DNA of 64,000 nucleotides, taken from positions 70,442,221 through 70,506,220 of the forward strand of contig NC_135507.1 of NCBI RefSeq assembly GCF_052857255.1. Reading direction: 5' to 3'. This document shows, piece after piece, positions 1 through 9,702 of this stretch. This stretch comes from Amblyomma americanum. Taxonomy: Eukaryota; Arthropoda; Arachnida; Ixodida; Ixodidae. The notes under the pieces were generated by a model that was given only the letters and a program-made list of their open reading frames with translations, searched no databases and was not told the origin of the DNA. A program made the position numbers and the translations under genes. How positions within the stretch are numbered: the first letter of the stretch is position 1; every line of letters starts with the position of its first letter.

Positions 1-565
1 CTCCCCAATTGGCGTGGCGGTTCCAGGGGCGGCCCTTCCGAGCACATTCCAGGACAAGGGAACTGTCAGCGGGCCAGAGCGCGCCTTACCACAGCCGACG
101 CTATGCGCTACCTCGAAGACAACCTTCTTTCCCGCGGACTCAACACGTTAGGGGGCGAGACCACGATGCGGTGGTATGTTTGTGCGCCCAAGTGAAAGCC
201 CTAGCCCCCCCTCCTTCCCCTCCGGCGTGGGCGTCCTCACCCTAGGGAGTGTGGAGAAGAGGATATAAAAATCGAGAACCAGTACGGAAGAGGCAACGCT
301 CAGGACGACATCGTTCGCCAAGAGGGCCTTCAGCGCCGAAGCCCGACGGCGTGCAGCTTCTGCCAGCAACCGCTCGAGCCCAACTCCGGAGCCACTCCAT
401 CGCCCCCATGAAGTCGTCGGCACGTAAGCTCGGACGCCCCAGCCTCTGATGTATAATCTTAATCATGTGTAATTATTGAATATACCTGTTTGTTTAAACG
501 GAGCCATACGGTGTCTCTTTGCCTCTCCGTCCCGTGTGGACCTGCGCATTATGGGGGTCATCACA
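1..565 (+). repeat. 5' LTR of gypsy-1 (3' part only)
   Basis: Base 1 corresponds to base 6283 of the 3' LTR, so the first 241 bp of this LTR lie outside the window. The end, TCATCACA at 558-565, matches the end of the 3' LTR and is followed by one base and then the primer site. Against 6283-6844 I count two substitutions, a 1-bp deletion, a 3-bp insertion and a 1-bp insertion. It contains the core promoter (TATA at 264) that should start the genomic transcript. Confidence 0.95.
264..270 (+). promoter_or_regulatory. TATA box of gypsy-1 5' LTR
   Basis: TATAAAA lies about 300 bp before the LTR end, in a GC-rich context, and is conserved at 6547 in the other LTR. This is the position expected for the U3 core promoter of an LTR retrotransposon. 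It is the only clear TATA motif in this LTR. Confidence 0.7.
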
Positions 566-566
566 C

Positions 567-582
567 TGGTGTCAGAAGTGGG
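567..582 (+). other. Primer binding site, tRNA-Leu type
   Basis: TGGTGTCAGAAGTGGG starts one base after the LTR. TGG pairs with the CCA tail, and the next 13 bases are complementary to the 3' end of animal tRNA-Leu (acceptor stem plus part of the T arm), as I know it. It would prime minus-strand DNA synthesis. The tRNA assignment is from memory of the tRNA sequence, not from a search. Confidence 0.8.
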
Positions 583-719
583 GTCTCAAAAGCAAATGTC
601 CTCTGAATGCTGCGACATTCATGACTTCAAAATTGTAATCAAAAGGGAATCACGGGACTGATTGTGGGATTTTTACCCCCATTTGAGAGGCTTGAGGCAC
701 CGGAGGGCTTGAAAAAAAA

Positions 720-1661
720 ATGTCTTTATCTGAGGGAGCTCCCACTCCACAGCCGTCGCTCGGAGCAAGCATGCTGGCATTAGGAAGCGTCATTCCGACG
801 TTTACAGGAGATAAGACAGGGGTTCCAATCTGCGATTTCTTTTCCATGCTAGAAGAGATTGGGAAAATGGGGGGATGGTCCGATGCTCAAATGCTGGGAA
901 TGGCGAGGTGTAAGATGGCAGGAGCTGCTCATGATTTTGCATGGCGAGACGAAAAAGTAAACTCCACAAAATCATTTGCGGAATTTAAGAAGCTCGCGTT
1001 TGAGCATTTCGACACTGAACCACGTCACGTGCGGGTACAGAGGTTCCGTGACGCCGGACAGATGGTAGGGGAGGACGTGCGAACATTTGCGTCGCGGCTT
1101 CAGCGCCTAGCACGCGATACGTTAAGCAGGGAGGAGGAAGGAGACCAGCTAAGGAAGAAATACGCGGAGGATCTACTTAAAGAGGAAATGACCGCTTTGT
1201 TCGTGGCTGGTCTGCAAGACCCCGTGCGCCGGTTCGTGCTCTCGCGCAAGCCGAGCAATTTCGACCAAGCCGTGGAGGCCGCATTGGATGAGGAACGAAA
1301 TGAGGCGTTAACGACAGCCGCAGCGAGAGTACGCGTCATAGAGAGAGCGGTGCTCAACCCTGAGGTTGCTCTCTTGACAGAGCGGTTAGATCGCTTGGAA
1401 CAGCTGCTATCTCAGCAGGTAGAACGCCAGGTTGAAGCGCGCGCTCAACAGCGCCCATTCGCTGGAAACCGGAGACCGCCACAAAGCTACAGGCGCGGTA
1501 TGCGAGATTTTGAAGAAATCGTATGCTTCGCTTGCCAGGGTCGCGGACACATCGCCAGGTTCTGCCAAAACGTGCGCCGTGGGGAGCCACAAAGAGAAGC
1601 AGGCGAGACACGCCCTAAGCAAGCCTACAGCGGGGCTCCAGATACCGAGACAAAAAACTAG
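720..1661 (+). CDS. Gag polyprotein of gypsy-1
   Basis: This intact 313-residue frame encodes the structural protein that assembles the virus-like particle. Residues about 40-190 are helical and charged, as in a retrotransposon capsid, with a conserved-looking segment around EEMTALFVAGL. Residues 269-282 form a CCHC zinc knuckle (CFACQGRGHIARFC) that should bind the RNA. The ATG follows an A-rich stretch and is the first in-frame ATG after the primer site. The frame ends in TAG directly after the slippery heptamer AAAAAAC, so the stop is placed for -1 frameshifting into pol. No break is seen in this copy. Confidence 0.92.
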   Translation: MSLSEGAPTPQPSLGASMLALGSVIPTFTGDKTGVPICDFFSMLEEIGKMGGWSDAQMLGMARCKMAGAAHDFAWRDEKVNSTKSFAEFKKLAFEHFDTEPRHVRVQRFRDAGQMVGEDVRTFASRLQRLARDTLSREEEGDQLRKKYAEDLLKEEMTALFVAGLQDPVRRFVLSRKPSNFDQAVEAALDEERNEALTTAAARVRVIERAVLNPEVALLTERLDRLEQLLSQQVERQVEARAQQRPFAGNRRPPQSYRRGMRDFEEIVCFACQGRGHIARFCQNVRRGEPQREAGETRPKQAYSGAPDTETKN

Positions 1662-1694
1662 TTAGTCCTCCCCAGCCTGAGGAGAGTGGGGAGG
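1652..1694 (+). promoter_or_regulatory. Programmed -1 ribosomal frameshift signal (gag to pol)
   Basis: The heptamer A AAA AAC (1652-1658) is in the correct phase to the gag frame and is followed at once by the gag TAG (1659-1661). After an 8-nt spacer, CCTCCCC (1667-1673) can pair perfectly with GGGGAGG (1688-1694) across a 14-nt loop. Pol lies in the -1 frame and is open from the heptamer onward. Heptamer, spacing and stem meet the general rules for -1 frameshift sites. Whether the loop also forms a pseudoknot cannot be judged by eye. Confidence 0.85.
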
Positions 1695-4600
1695 GAGCAG
1701 TGGATGATGAGGTGGTGGTAGTTTGTGTGGCCGACGAGGCATGCCCTGTTGTGCGTTGCAAGTTAAATGGTTGTTGCATGGAATTGTTGATAGATACGGG
1801 GTCAAAGGTGACATTGCTTAAGGAGAGCAGTTTTAACACGCTTCGAAGGAAGGGGGACCGCGAGGTGTTGGAAGCGTCTGGTGGTATGGCAACCAAATTT
1901 GTAGGCATAACGGGGGATCCTCTTGGCATAAGTGGACTCTACCGGTTACACTTCTCTCTCGGCGGAATTGCATTGGAGCACCCCTGCTACGTATGCCCGG
2001 ACACGGTGTCTCTGCCAAACGGAGTGTGAGGTATATTAGGGCAGGATTTTTTGAGAAAAGGGAAGGTAGTAGTCTCATTCTCTGAGGAAGAGGTTAATGC
2101 GGGCGGATCAAGAGTTCCGTTTTTGAACAGGAGAGGGGCTGAGATTCGCATTACCGATATTGACACCCGTCAAACAGTGGGATCATTGGAGAAGGTATAT
2201 TCGCGGGTTGCCGTCAGGCTGGTCGATGAGGCGGTCGTCCTTCCTTGGTCGGAGCACATTTTGTACGCGTTTGTGCCTTCAGATGTAGAGAGCGGCGCCG
2301 TGGGAGTGCTTGAGCCGGTCGACTCTCTCAGCAATGGCCTGAAGGCAGCCGCGTGCCTCGTGACAGTTAATGACGCCCACAGAGTGCCCCTACGGGTGGT
2401 TAACTGTAGCCAGCAGCCACTGAGCCTTCCCAAGAACAAAACATTGGCTTTCTTCACCTCTGCGATAGAGAAACGTGAGCCCACCGATACGGTACTCGCA
2501 ACTGTAGAGCATGCTAGTCCTCCGGCTGCTCCAAAGGTGTCATTCGATCTTTCTCACGTAAATTCCAGGGAGAGGGAGGCTCTGGCTGGTTTGCTGAACG
2601 ACTACTCGGAGGTATTCGCCGCGTCCAACCTGGATTTGGGCTGCTGTGGCGTTATAAAGCACAGGATAGAAACCGGCACTTCATCGCCCGTTTACCAGCG
2701 TGCGTACAGGATTCCTTACTCCCAACGTGGGGAGATGGAGCGGCAGGTGCAGGACCTGATTGATCGCGGCATTGTCGAACACTCAAAGTCACCCTGGGGA
2801 GCACCAGCACTATTGGTGGAAAAGCCAGATGGCTCGTATCGATTGGTAGTGGACTACCGCAAACTAAATGCCGTAACTCGCATCGATCCATACCCCATCC
2901 CCAATATACAGGAGACGCTTTCTCAGCTGGGCTCTGCCAGGTACTTCACGGTAGTGGACATGGCGGCAGGATTCTGGCAGATAGCAATGGATCCGGCAGA
3001 TGCCGACAAAACGGCATTCAACACGCCCTCAGGGCACTATGAATGGAAAAGAATGCCGATGGGTCTGGCCAACAGCCCTGCTGTCTGGCAGAGAACCGCT
3101 GATGTTATCCTGGCAGGTCTTCTGGGGAGGCTGTGCTTCGTGTATATGGATGACATTATCATATACAGTGACAGTTTTGAGAACCATTTGCGCGATATTG
3201 AGCAGGTTTTGGTGCGACTAAGAGGAGCGGGTCTCAAGCTGAAGCCCTCTAAGTGCCAATTCCTCAAAAACGAGGTGAAATACCTCGGGCACGTTGTTTC
3301 AGCTCACGGCGTGTGACCGGACCCTGAGAAACTAAGGTGTGTCTCGGATTTTCCATCCCCGACTAGCGTCCGCCAGGTCCGGCAGTTTCTCGGCCTGATC
3401 GGTTACTACCGAAGGCACATAGAGGAGTTCGCCAAGCTCGCTAAGCCGCTCACCGCCTTAACAGCCAAAAATGTCGCCTTTCGCTGGGACGAAAACGCGG
3501 AGAATGCTTTTGGGGCCCTGAAAAGGAAGCTAATGAGTGCACCGCTGTTGCGCCACCCGGATTTTAATTTGCCCTTCGTTATGGCCACAGATGCGTCAAA
3601 GTTCGCAGTTGGTGCCGTGCTATCTCAGGTTATCGAGGGCAAAGAACATCCCGTTGCTTTTGCTAGCCGACAGCTGGGCCCCACAGAGCAAAAGTACGGA
3701 GCTACGGAAAGGGAGTGCCTCGCCGTTGTCTGGGCAGTAAAGCACTTCAGATGCTACCTTTACGGCCGCAAATTCAAGCTAGTCACAGACTGCCATCCTC
3801 TGAAATGGGTGATGAGTGTCAGGGACCCTAGCTCGCGACTCGCTAGATGGAATCTACACCTGCAGGAATACTGCTTTGAAGTTGAGCACAAGTCAGGAAA
3901 GACACATCTGAATGCTGATGCACTCAGCCGCACAGCTGCCGTGGCAGCTATAGATGAGTTTGTCCCCGTAGTCGACCCCGCCGAATTACGCACAGAGCAG
4001 TGCAAAGATCCTGACCTGAAGCGAATAATCGAAAGCTTAGAGGGCGCACCGTCTCACCCCGAACAGCTAGGTTATTTCATTGACAAAGACGGTACCCTGT
4101 GTCGGCGCACGAGGCCAACCAGAAAAGGGAGACCAGAGAAAACCGCTTGGGAGAGAGTCGTCATACCTCGGTCGTGGACAGAAAGGGTTCTTCGCGCGTT
4201 TCACGATGCGCCATGCGCCGGTCATTTTGGCGTAGCGAAGACACGCAGGCGTGTGGAGCGTTTGTACTTTTGGAGTGGCATGCGACAGGATGTTAGAGAC
4301 TACTGTGCGAAGTGTCATTCCTGTCTCGAAAGAAAAACACCCAAGGGACGAAGACCAGCTCCAATTCAGCCGTTCTCTGAGGTTTCGGCTCCCTTCGAGC
4401 GGACAGGTATGGACATAATGGGCCCATTGCCCACGACCACTTCCGGAAACAAGTACATTTTAGTATTTGTCGATCACCTTTCAAAATACGCGGAAGCGGT
4501 AGCACTCCCAGATCAGAAGGCAGACACGGTTGCAAGAGCATTTGTCGAACAGATCGTGCTCCGACATGGACCCCCGAGGCAACTCTTGACAGATCGGGGA

Positions 4601-5548
4601 ACGAACTTCGTGTCGCAGCTAATGAGGAGAGTTTGCGAGCTGCTTAAGATCGCTAAGAAGCAGACAACACCGTACCATCCGGCTTGCAACGGCGCGGTGG
4701 AGCGACTGAACCAAACCGTGGCCGGGTTCCTGTCGCATTTTGTTTCGCGCGACCAGCGGGACTGGGACTTGTGGCTCCCGTATGCAATGTTTGCCTACAA
4801 TTCCGCAGCACACGAGAGCACGGGCGAATCGCCATTCTTTCTTCTCTACGGCCGAGACCCGGACCAGCCTAGTGAAGTGCCAGAGGGCCCCCGTCGTGTC
4901 CCATACGCTTCACTGGACGACTATAAGGTGGAGCTAGAATCGCGCTTGCAAGTGGCGAGGGACATCGCAAAGGAGGCCTTAAAGAAAGCGGCGAAGCGCA
5001 GGAAGGAGGTGCACGATCGCAGTGCTAGAGACGCGCCGTTTAATGTGGGGGACAGCGTGTACATTGAAAACTGCCAAAGGCAGATTGGGCTAGCTCGTAA
5101 GTTCCAGACGAAGTGGAGAGGACCGTGCGAGGTTGTCGAGAAGCTTTCTCCGGTAAACTTCAGAGTCCGAGACGTGAACCGGCGCTTGATAAGGATACAC
5201 GCAAATCGCCTCAAGTCGGCACCGGTTCAGTATTCACGAAATGAGGAAAGGGAAAGCGCGGATTTTGATGGGGACAGAAGTGAAGCGGAGCGCGCAGATA
5301 GTTCGCAAGAAACGCCCTCTCCTGCATTTGTTCGGCAGGCGCCAGAGGTGACGGCCAGAATGCCACCGGATTTACTTCGTGCATTGCTAGAAGAAGAAGC
5401 GCGCGAGGTTGCCGCGCAGATAACGCCAGGAGAGGCTCCTGCCACGAGCCCTCGCGAGTCCCAAAGCAGACAAAGGGTCACAGACTTACTTAGTATGACT
5501 CATGAAGGCCGATATCCGCTGCGAAATCGGAAAGCTAAGTCGGACTAA
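1658..5548 (+). pseudogene. Pol polyprotein of gypsy-1 (PR-RT-RH-IN), two in-frame stops
   Basis: One reading frame runs through the whole region, broken by TGA at 2027-2029 and TGA at 3314-3316. Domains in order are: aspartic protease with DTGS at 1793-1804 (the first stop lies just before its second conserved motif); reverse transcriptase with YMDD at 3143-3154 (the second stop lies at its C-terminal connection); RNase H starting near 3580 with the TDAS motif; integrase with an HHCC zinc region (about 4185-4325), the DDE residues in GMDIMG, TDRGTNF and AVERLN, and a GPY/F-like segment (KWRGPCEV) near 5115. There is no chromodomain. The final 90 residues are acidic and low in complexity. Both breaks are single stop codons without frameshift, which fits a young, lightly decayed copy. 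Expression would begin by -1 frameshift from gag. Confidence 0.93.
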
Positions 5549-6041
5549 TGGTGTAAACAGAGCGGAGTTGTGAACTGGTCAGAATTGTGTAATGCCGCAG
5601 CTCATAACATTGCTATATGCGTATGTGTTAAGTTATCGGAGTTAGTAGTTAAACCTTTCTGTCATTAAGTAACACCTTCACAGGAGAGCATGCGGAGCGC
5701 ATGCAGAACCTGCCCTACTTCCTTTCGTTATCTATATTTTTGTCTGTGCCGTGATCGTGCTAGAAGTGGGAGCTCCTTTGTAACTGTGGTAAATTTATTT
5801 CGTCCAGTTTGGACTAGAAAGGAGAGGCTTGGGTGCTGAGTTTCATGTTTATCTGTAAAAGAAGATCAGTGCTGCCCCTGGAGACGCCAGGTATGACAGC
5901 GGAGGCATATGGTGCTGTGCAGTGGTGTTGAGTGCAGTGAAAAGTGTTTTGTCGGACGCACTGTGCGAGGCGATTCAGAAAGACAATGGGAGCTGCAGGG
6001 ACTCAAATGTTCGGAGAACATTCTTCTGGAGGGTGAGCGAG
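5549..6041 (+). other. gypsy-1 3' untranslated region and polypurine tract
   Basis: No reading frame of note occurs between the pol stop and the 3' LTR, and nothing resembles an envelope gene. The last bases before the LTR, GGAGGGTGAGCGAG (6028-6041), are the best candidate for the polypurine tract that primes plus-strand synthesis, although it is interrupted by T and C. A second purine block (AGAAAGGAGAGG, about 5816-5827) lies too far from the LTR. Confidence 0.6.
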
Positions 6042-6045
6042 TGTG

Positions 6046-6143
6046 ACATTCCTTGTGTGCTACGAGGTACATTCCTTGTGTGTGCTACGAGGTACATTCC
6101 TTGTGTGTGCTACGAGGTACATTCCTTGTGTGTGCTACGAGGT
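6046..6143 (+). repeat. 25-bp tandem repeat in U3 of gypsy-1
   Basis: Four head-to-tail copies of a unit starting ACATTCCTTGTG: the first is 23 bp and the next three (6069, 6094, 6119) are identical 25-mers. They lie at the very start of U3, about 400-500 bp before the TATA box, where enhancer-like repeats are often found in LTRs. A regulatory role is inference. Confidence 0.85.
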
Positions 6144-6546
6144 TCCACGTTCGACGGCGCGGCGTAGACGGAGACCCAGATGACAGGCATCATCAATTAC
6201 CCAGCCATGCTCGTTGAGAGTGACACATAACGAAGGGGTTTAAGCCCAACCGGACCCGTCGCCGCGGGGAAACGGGCTTATCCTCCCCAATTGGCGTGGC
6301 GGTTCCAGGGGCGGCCCTTCCGAGCACATTCCAGGACAAGGGAACTGTCAGCGGGCCAGAGCGCGCCTTACCACAGCCGACGCTATGCGCTACCTCGAAG
6401 ACAACCTTCTTTCCCGCGGACTCAACACGTGAGGGGGGCGAGACCACGATGCGGTGGTATGTTTGTGCGCCCAAGTGAAAGCCCTAGCCCCCCCTCCTTC
6501 CCCTCCGGCGTGGGCGTCCTCACCCTAGGGAGTGTGGAAAAGAGGA

Positions 6547-6553
6547 TATAAAA
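6547..6553 (+). promoter_or_regulatory. TATA box of gypsy-1 3' LTR
   Basis: This TATAAAA is the counterpart of the motif at 264. In a 3' LTR it could drive transcription into the flanking DNA to the right. Confidence 0.6.
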
Positions 6554-6844
6554 ATCGAGCAGTACGGAAGAGGCACGCTCAGGACGACATCGTTCGCCAA
6601 GAGGGCCTTCAGCGCCGAAGCCCGACGGCGTGCAGCTTCTGCCAGCAACCGCTCGAGCCCAACTCCGGAGCCACTCCATCGCCCCCATGAAGTCGTCGGC
6701 ACGTAAGCTCGGACGCCCCAGCCTCTGATGTATAATCTTAATCATGTGTAATTATTGAATATACCTGTTTGTTTAAACGGAGCCATACGGTGTCTCTTTG
6801 CCTCTCCGTCCCGTGTGGACCTGCGCATTATGGGGGTCATCACA

Positions 6845-7448
6845 GAACGTAACAGCGCTGAAGACTGGACAAAGGAAAACGAGAATACTGCAAGTGTGTG
6901 TCTAGTTCCGTCTGTCCAATTTTAAGCCCTGTTAAATCATCTATGTAAACAGAAAGGACGGGCGCTGCTCTAGTTGCTTCGGATGTTTCCGGCGCGTTTG
7001 TGCAAGTGGGAATTGGTATTTCGGCGATCGATGGGCCAGCGACGCGAATATTGCCCGGAGCTGACGCCTCTTCCCGGCACAGCGGGGAAACTGTCAATCC
7101 CGTGCTCGAGCGTGTACGACAGAGATTATAAACGACGGCTAATGAGTAGCAGTGTAGCAGAAGCTGCGCGCTTCGTTACGTGCTCGCTTATTTCATTTTT
7201 AGGACTACTCGGGAGCTGCAGGCGCTCGAGCTTTGCTTTATATTGGTACGAAGGTGTGCAGGTGAGTACAAGCAGACATATAGGCTCGGCGCGCACTACC
7301 CAAGAGGATGCATGGTGCACCTCGGCACTGCCGAAAAGGATAACACAGCTCTATTGTGTAAACAGCGGCGCCACCATGAGGTTTTCTTGTCAATGATAAC
7401 AGTGTGCTTTGACAGCAGTAGATAACGGCGCTGTTTGGCAGCAGCGCG
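6845..7448. other. Unassigned flank of gypsy-1
   Basis: A 140-codon open frame (6974-7396, plus) is present but has no motif I recognise and its composition is not clearly coding. No gene can be supported here. Confidence 0.4.
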
Positions 7449-7902
7449 CAAACGGAAAGCAAGTCGCTTATTCTCTCTGCTTTTCGCAGTGTTAAACGTG
7501 AACACCTCGCTAAGTTAGTCTACGTTGCACAACCACTTCAACTTGGCTGCAGCAATTTTGCTGCGTTACCTGGCCAGAACAGTGCCTTCTACAAACAAAA
7601 GGCCTCTGCGGTCCTCCTGTGACATCACGCACGCGACGGCAGCCAAGAACCTGGCTGCCGTCGCTTTTAAAGCTTTCTGTTCCTACTTCACGCAGTGTCA
7701 AGGTAAAACGAGTAACGTGCATGACGTCACAGGGGGAGTCATGCATGTTTGGAGGCATCACGTCTGGAAGGCACTGGCCAAAATATGCGTCTAATCTGTG
7801 CCCGACAACATTCTCGAGCGTCCTTTAAAGTCGACATCCCTGGCTGCGCAGCAATTTGGCATAAGTAAGCAAACAGAAAGCAGGTCGCTTATTCTCTCAG
7901 CA
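7449..7902 (+). repeat. Direct repeats upstream of LINE-A ORF1 relic
   Basis: A stretch beginning CAAACGGAAAGCAAGTCGCT at 7449 recurs with a few changes at 7870 (period 421 bp), each time followed by TTATTCTCTC. The pair lies just upstream of the LINE-A ORF1 relic, so it may be two copies of a 5' UTR monomer. The assignment to LINE-A is inference from position. Confidence 0.55.
7633..7664. repeat. Perfect 13-bp hairpin
   Basis: GCGACGGCAGCCA at 7633-7645 and its exact reverse complement at 7652-7664 flank a 6-nt loop. It lies inside the region between the two LINE-A 5' repeats. The function is unknown. Confidence 0.8.
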
Positions 7903-8038
7903 TTTTTCAGGTGAGCGATTGAACCCCCTTTTTATTTAGTATTGGCTTTTGCTCGCTGCTGCAAAAGTCCAATCTTTATGTCGTTGCTTTATTGCCACTC
8001 TTGTGCCATGCTGAAAAAAAAAGCAAACTATAAAGTCC

Positions 8039-8690
8039 TTGGAAGATTTCAAAGATGAGATGAGGGCTCAGCTACGTTCATTCAAGGATAGCCTAAAGTT
8101 TTACAGTGACTCTTGTGGTGAGACAAAAGTCAGCAGCTCTGAAATCAAGGCGCTGAAAAGGAGCATAGTGACCATCCATATTAGTGACCTTGTAGCTTTC
8201 AGTGAAAATGTCCGAGGTGAAAACAACCGCTTGGCTGAAAAGGTAGAACTTAAGCATTACATGCGCTTTTAAAACCAAAAAATCAAAGGCGTAGAGAGAT
8301 GATCAACTAAGCAGTAAACCAGGAAATTCGAAAAGGCCTTCGACAGACAAGATTTTGTCACCAACATTGACACGTGTCATAGAACTGTCACCAGTAAGAA
8401 GGATGCAGCCAACAATCTACTTTAATTAGTACGCCGATATAAGTGCTATGTATTCCTTTTAAGAACACAAAATACAAGCTATCAAAAAAGGCTCTTTGTT
8501 TCTGAGACAGCCGGCATATCAATGTGAAAGAGCATGGTTTCTGACACAGCGGGCATATCTATGTCAACGAGCACTTTACTTACGGCAAGAAATAACTGCT
8601 GGGAGCGACCTTTGCTCGTAAAAAGGTTGGATGAAAACTATGTGCATGATTTTGTTGCTGAAGCCACTGATCTATAAAACTGAGGAGAGT
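8039..8690 (+). pseudogene. LINE-A ORF1 relic (coiled-coil RNA-binding protein)
   Basis: A 77-codon frame (8039-8272) is rich in Lys and Glu with heptad-like spacing (DFKDEMRAQLRSFKDSL), typical of the coiled coil of LINE ORF1 proteins. It is followed in broken frames by segments typical of the ORF1 C-terminal domain, notably IYVNEH near 8555-8572 and a Lys-rich continuation. Several stops and frameshifts show that it is dead. The protein would coat LINE RNA. The clade is uncertain (CR1/Jockey-like), and endonuclease and RT pieces of similar age follow on the same strand. Confidence 0.65.
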
Positions 8691-9170
8691 TATTATATAT
8701 AGCATTTATTATTTCTCAGCTGTCCCTTTGTGGTGCTGATATATTCGCGAAACTGACCTTGTGAACAGTCTATATATTCATACGACAAGTGTAGTATAAC
8801 TATACGCAATTCAGTGATCTGAAAGAAAAAGAAATAGCCGCGGTCAGTTCTCAGTACAGTCAGCGCACTGGGGAGCACATCATCCCGTGACAGCATGTCA
8901 CTGACCCGTGCATCTCGTTTCGTCCTTGTCACCACTCAGCGCATTCAAGCAGCAGAGCGTCTGCGTCCCGCATAAAACGTACGGAAAGTCGCCAGATCGT
9001 TTTCTACCCCGAGGAAAACAAAACAAGTGCTGTCTCTTCCATTTTCAGTCACGCTATTGCAGCCGCCACGCCAGCGTACAGAAACCGCGCTACAGGCACA
9101 TAGCGCGCAATACGCGACCGACGAGTGGGGTCTAGAAGAGTGTGTTGAGGGGCTATAGTTGGTACGACAT
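8691..9170. other. No recognisable feature
   Basis: This is AT-rich DNA between the ORF1 relic and a foldback. Short open frames (for example 8908-9135) show no motif, and I see no gene. Confidence 0.4.
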
Positions 9171-9172
9171 TA

Positions 9173-9265
9173 TAAGAACACGAACTGCGCAGAAAAGAGC
9201 GGGACTGGGCTCGTCCCGTGTGCTTCTGTTTTGTCCCGTATTTTTTGCGCAGTTCTTGTTAAAAA
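9173..9265. repeat. Imperfect foldback with arms of about 30 bp
   Basis: AAGAACACGAACTGCGCAGA near 9174 is the imperfect reverse complement of the segment ending TTTTGCGCAGTTCTTGTT near 9261. The arms differ by a few small indels. An inner short hairpin (GGGAC...GTCCC) sits between them. It resembles the other foldbacks at 30674 and 46066 in size and layout but not in sequence throughout. Confidence 0.55.
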
Positions 9266-9479
9266 GGAAGCAGACTAGAAATTCGTATGGACGAACGACG
9301 GCAAAAGTTTTGCAAGCGGGGAGGAATTATGTGACACAATAAAATTATCGGCGTCCATTGATCTGTGTAAAATCACCTAAGAGGCATTCACATCTTCGTC
9401 CGCTCGTGAATAGCCTGTCACTGACACGGATAACCCGCTCCACTGTATTAATTGTGGTACTCCCTGCTTCAGTTACAAG

Positions 9480-9651
9480 TTTTTCACTTCCACAGGAAGG
9501 TTTTCTTTGGCACATATTAATGGCAGTAGCATAAGGAATAAACGCGACTGTCTTGATACGCTTTTTCGCCTCCAAACCTGTAGTTTGATGTGCTCTTGTT
9601 TATGGAAACGTGGTTGAATTCGCATGATGATCATCTCCCTTTAAAAAATTA
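9480..9651 (+). pseudogene. LINE-A endonuclease relic
   Basis: Translated in two frames, this stretch gives an AP-endonuclease N-terminal pattern: LAHINGSSIRNKRD followed by FDVLLFMETWLN, where the ETWL segment is the conserved second motif of LINE endonucleases. A frameshift separates the two parts. The segment ends where a SINE fragment begins at 9652. It would nick the target DNA in retrotransposition but is clearly inactive. Confidence 0.65.
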
Positions 9652-9700
9652 CGTCTTTCGGGTCAGCAGCCGAGCACAACCAGTGAGCCACCGCGGCGGC
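9652..9700 (-). mobile_element. Ruka-like SINE head fragment
   Basis: On the minus strand this 49-bp piece reads as the tRNA-like head of the SINE seen complete at 17311-17540, including a diverged A-box region (GGTGGCTCACTGG). It cuts the LINE-A endonuclease relic. The body and tail are absent. Confidence 0.6.
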
Positions 9701-9702
9701 CT

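Larger units (their letters stand above)
1..6844 (+). mobile_element. Ty3/gypsy LTR retrotransposon (gypsy-1), left end cut by window
   Basis: Order seen: partial 5' LTR, tRNA-Leu-type primer site, gag, -1 frameshift signal, pol (protease, RT, RNase H, integrase), about 490 bp of untranslated DNA, and a complete 803-bp 3' LTR. The order PR-RT-RH-IN, the YMDD box and the HHCC plus DDE integrase place it in Ty3/gypsy. There is no env reading frame between pol and the 3' LTR. The overlapping parts of the two LTRs differ by 2 substitutions and 3 small indels in about 560 bp, so the insertion is recent. Pol carries two in-frame stops, so this copy is not autonomous as it stands. The target duplication cannot be checked because the left flank lies outside the window. 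Confidence 0.95.
6042..6844 (+). repeat. 3' LTR of gypsy-1, complete
   Basis: The boundaries are set by the match to the 5' LTR end at 565 and by the terminal inverted repeat TGTGA...TCACA, which gives a TG...CA element of 803 bp. It holds a U3 tandem array (6046-6143) and a TATA box (6547). I see no canonical AATAAA before the end. The DNA after 6844 is unrelated to the element. Confidence 0.9.

Noticed and set aside
148..466. Minus-strand frames within the gypsy-1 LTRs (also at 6193-6745)
   Set aside because: They occur in both LTRs, overlap the promoter and lack motifs; shadows of GC-rich LTR sequence.
5549..6041. Possible envelope gene after pol of gypsy-1
   Set aside because: No open frame with a signal peptide or membrane anchor; the space is under 500 bp.
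6046..6143. CRISPR-like array of short repeats
   Set aside because: Units are head to tail without spacers and lie inside an LTR of a eukaryotic element; a tandem repeat.
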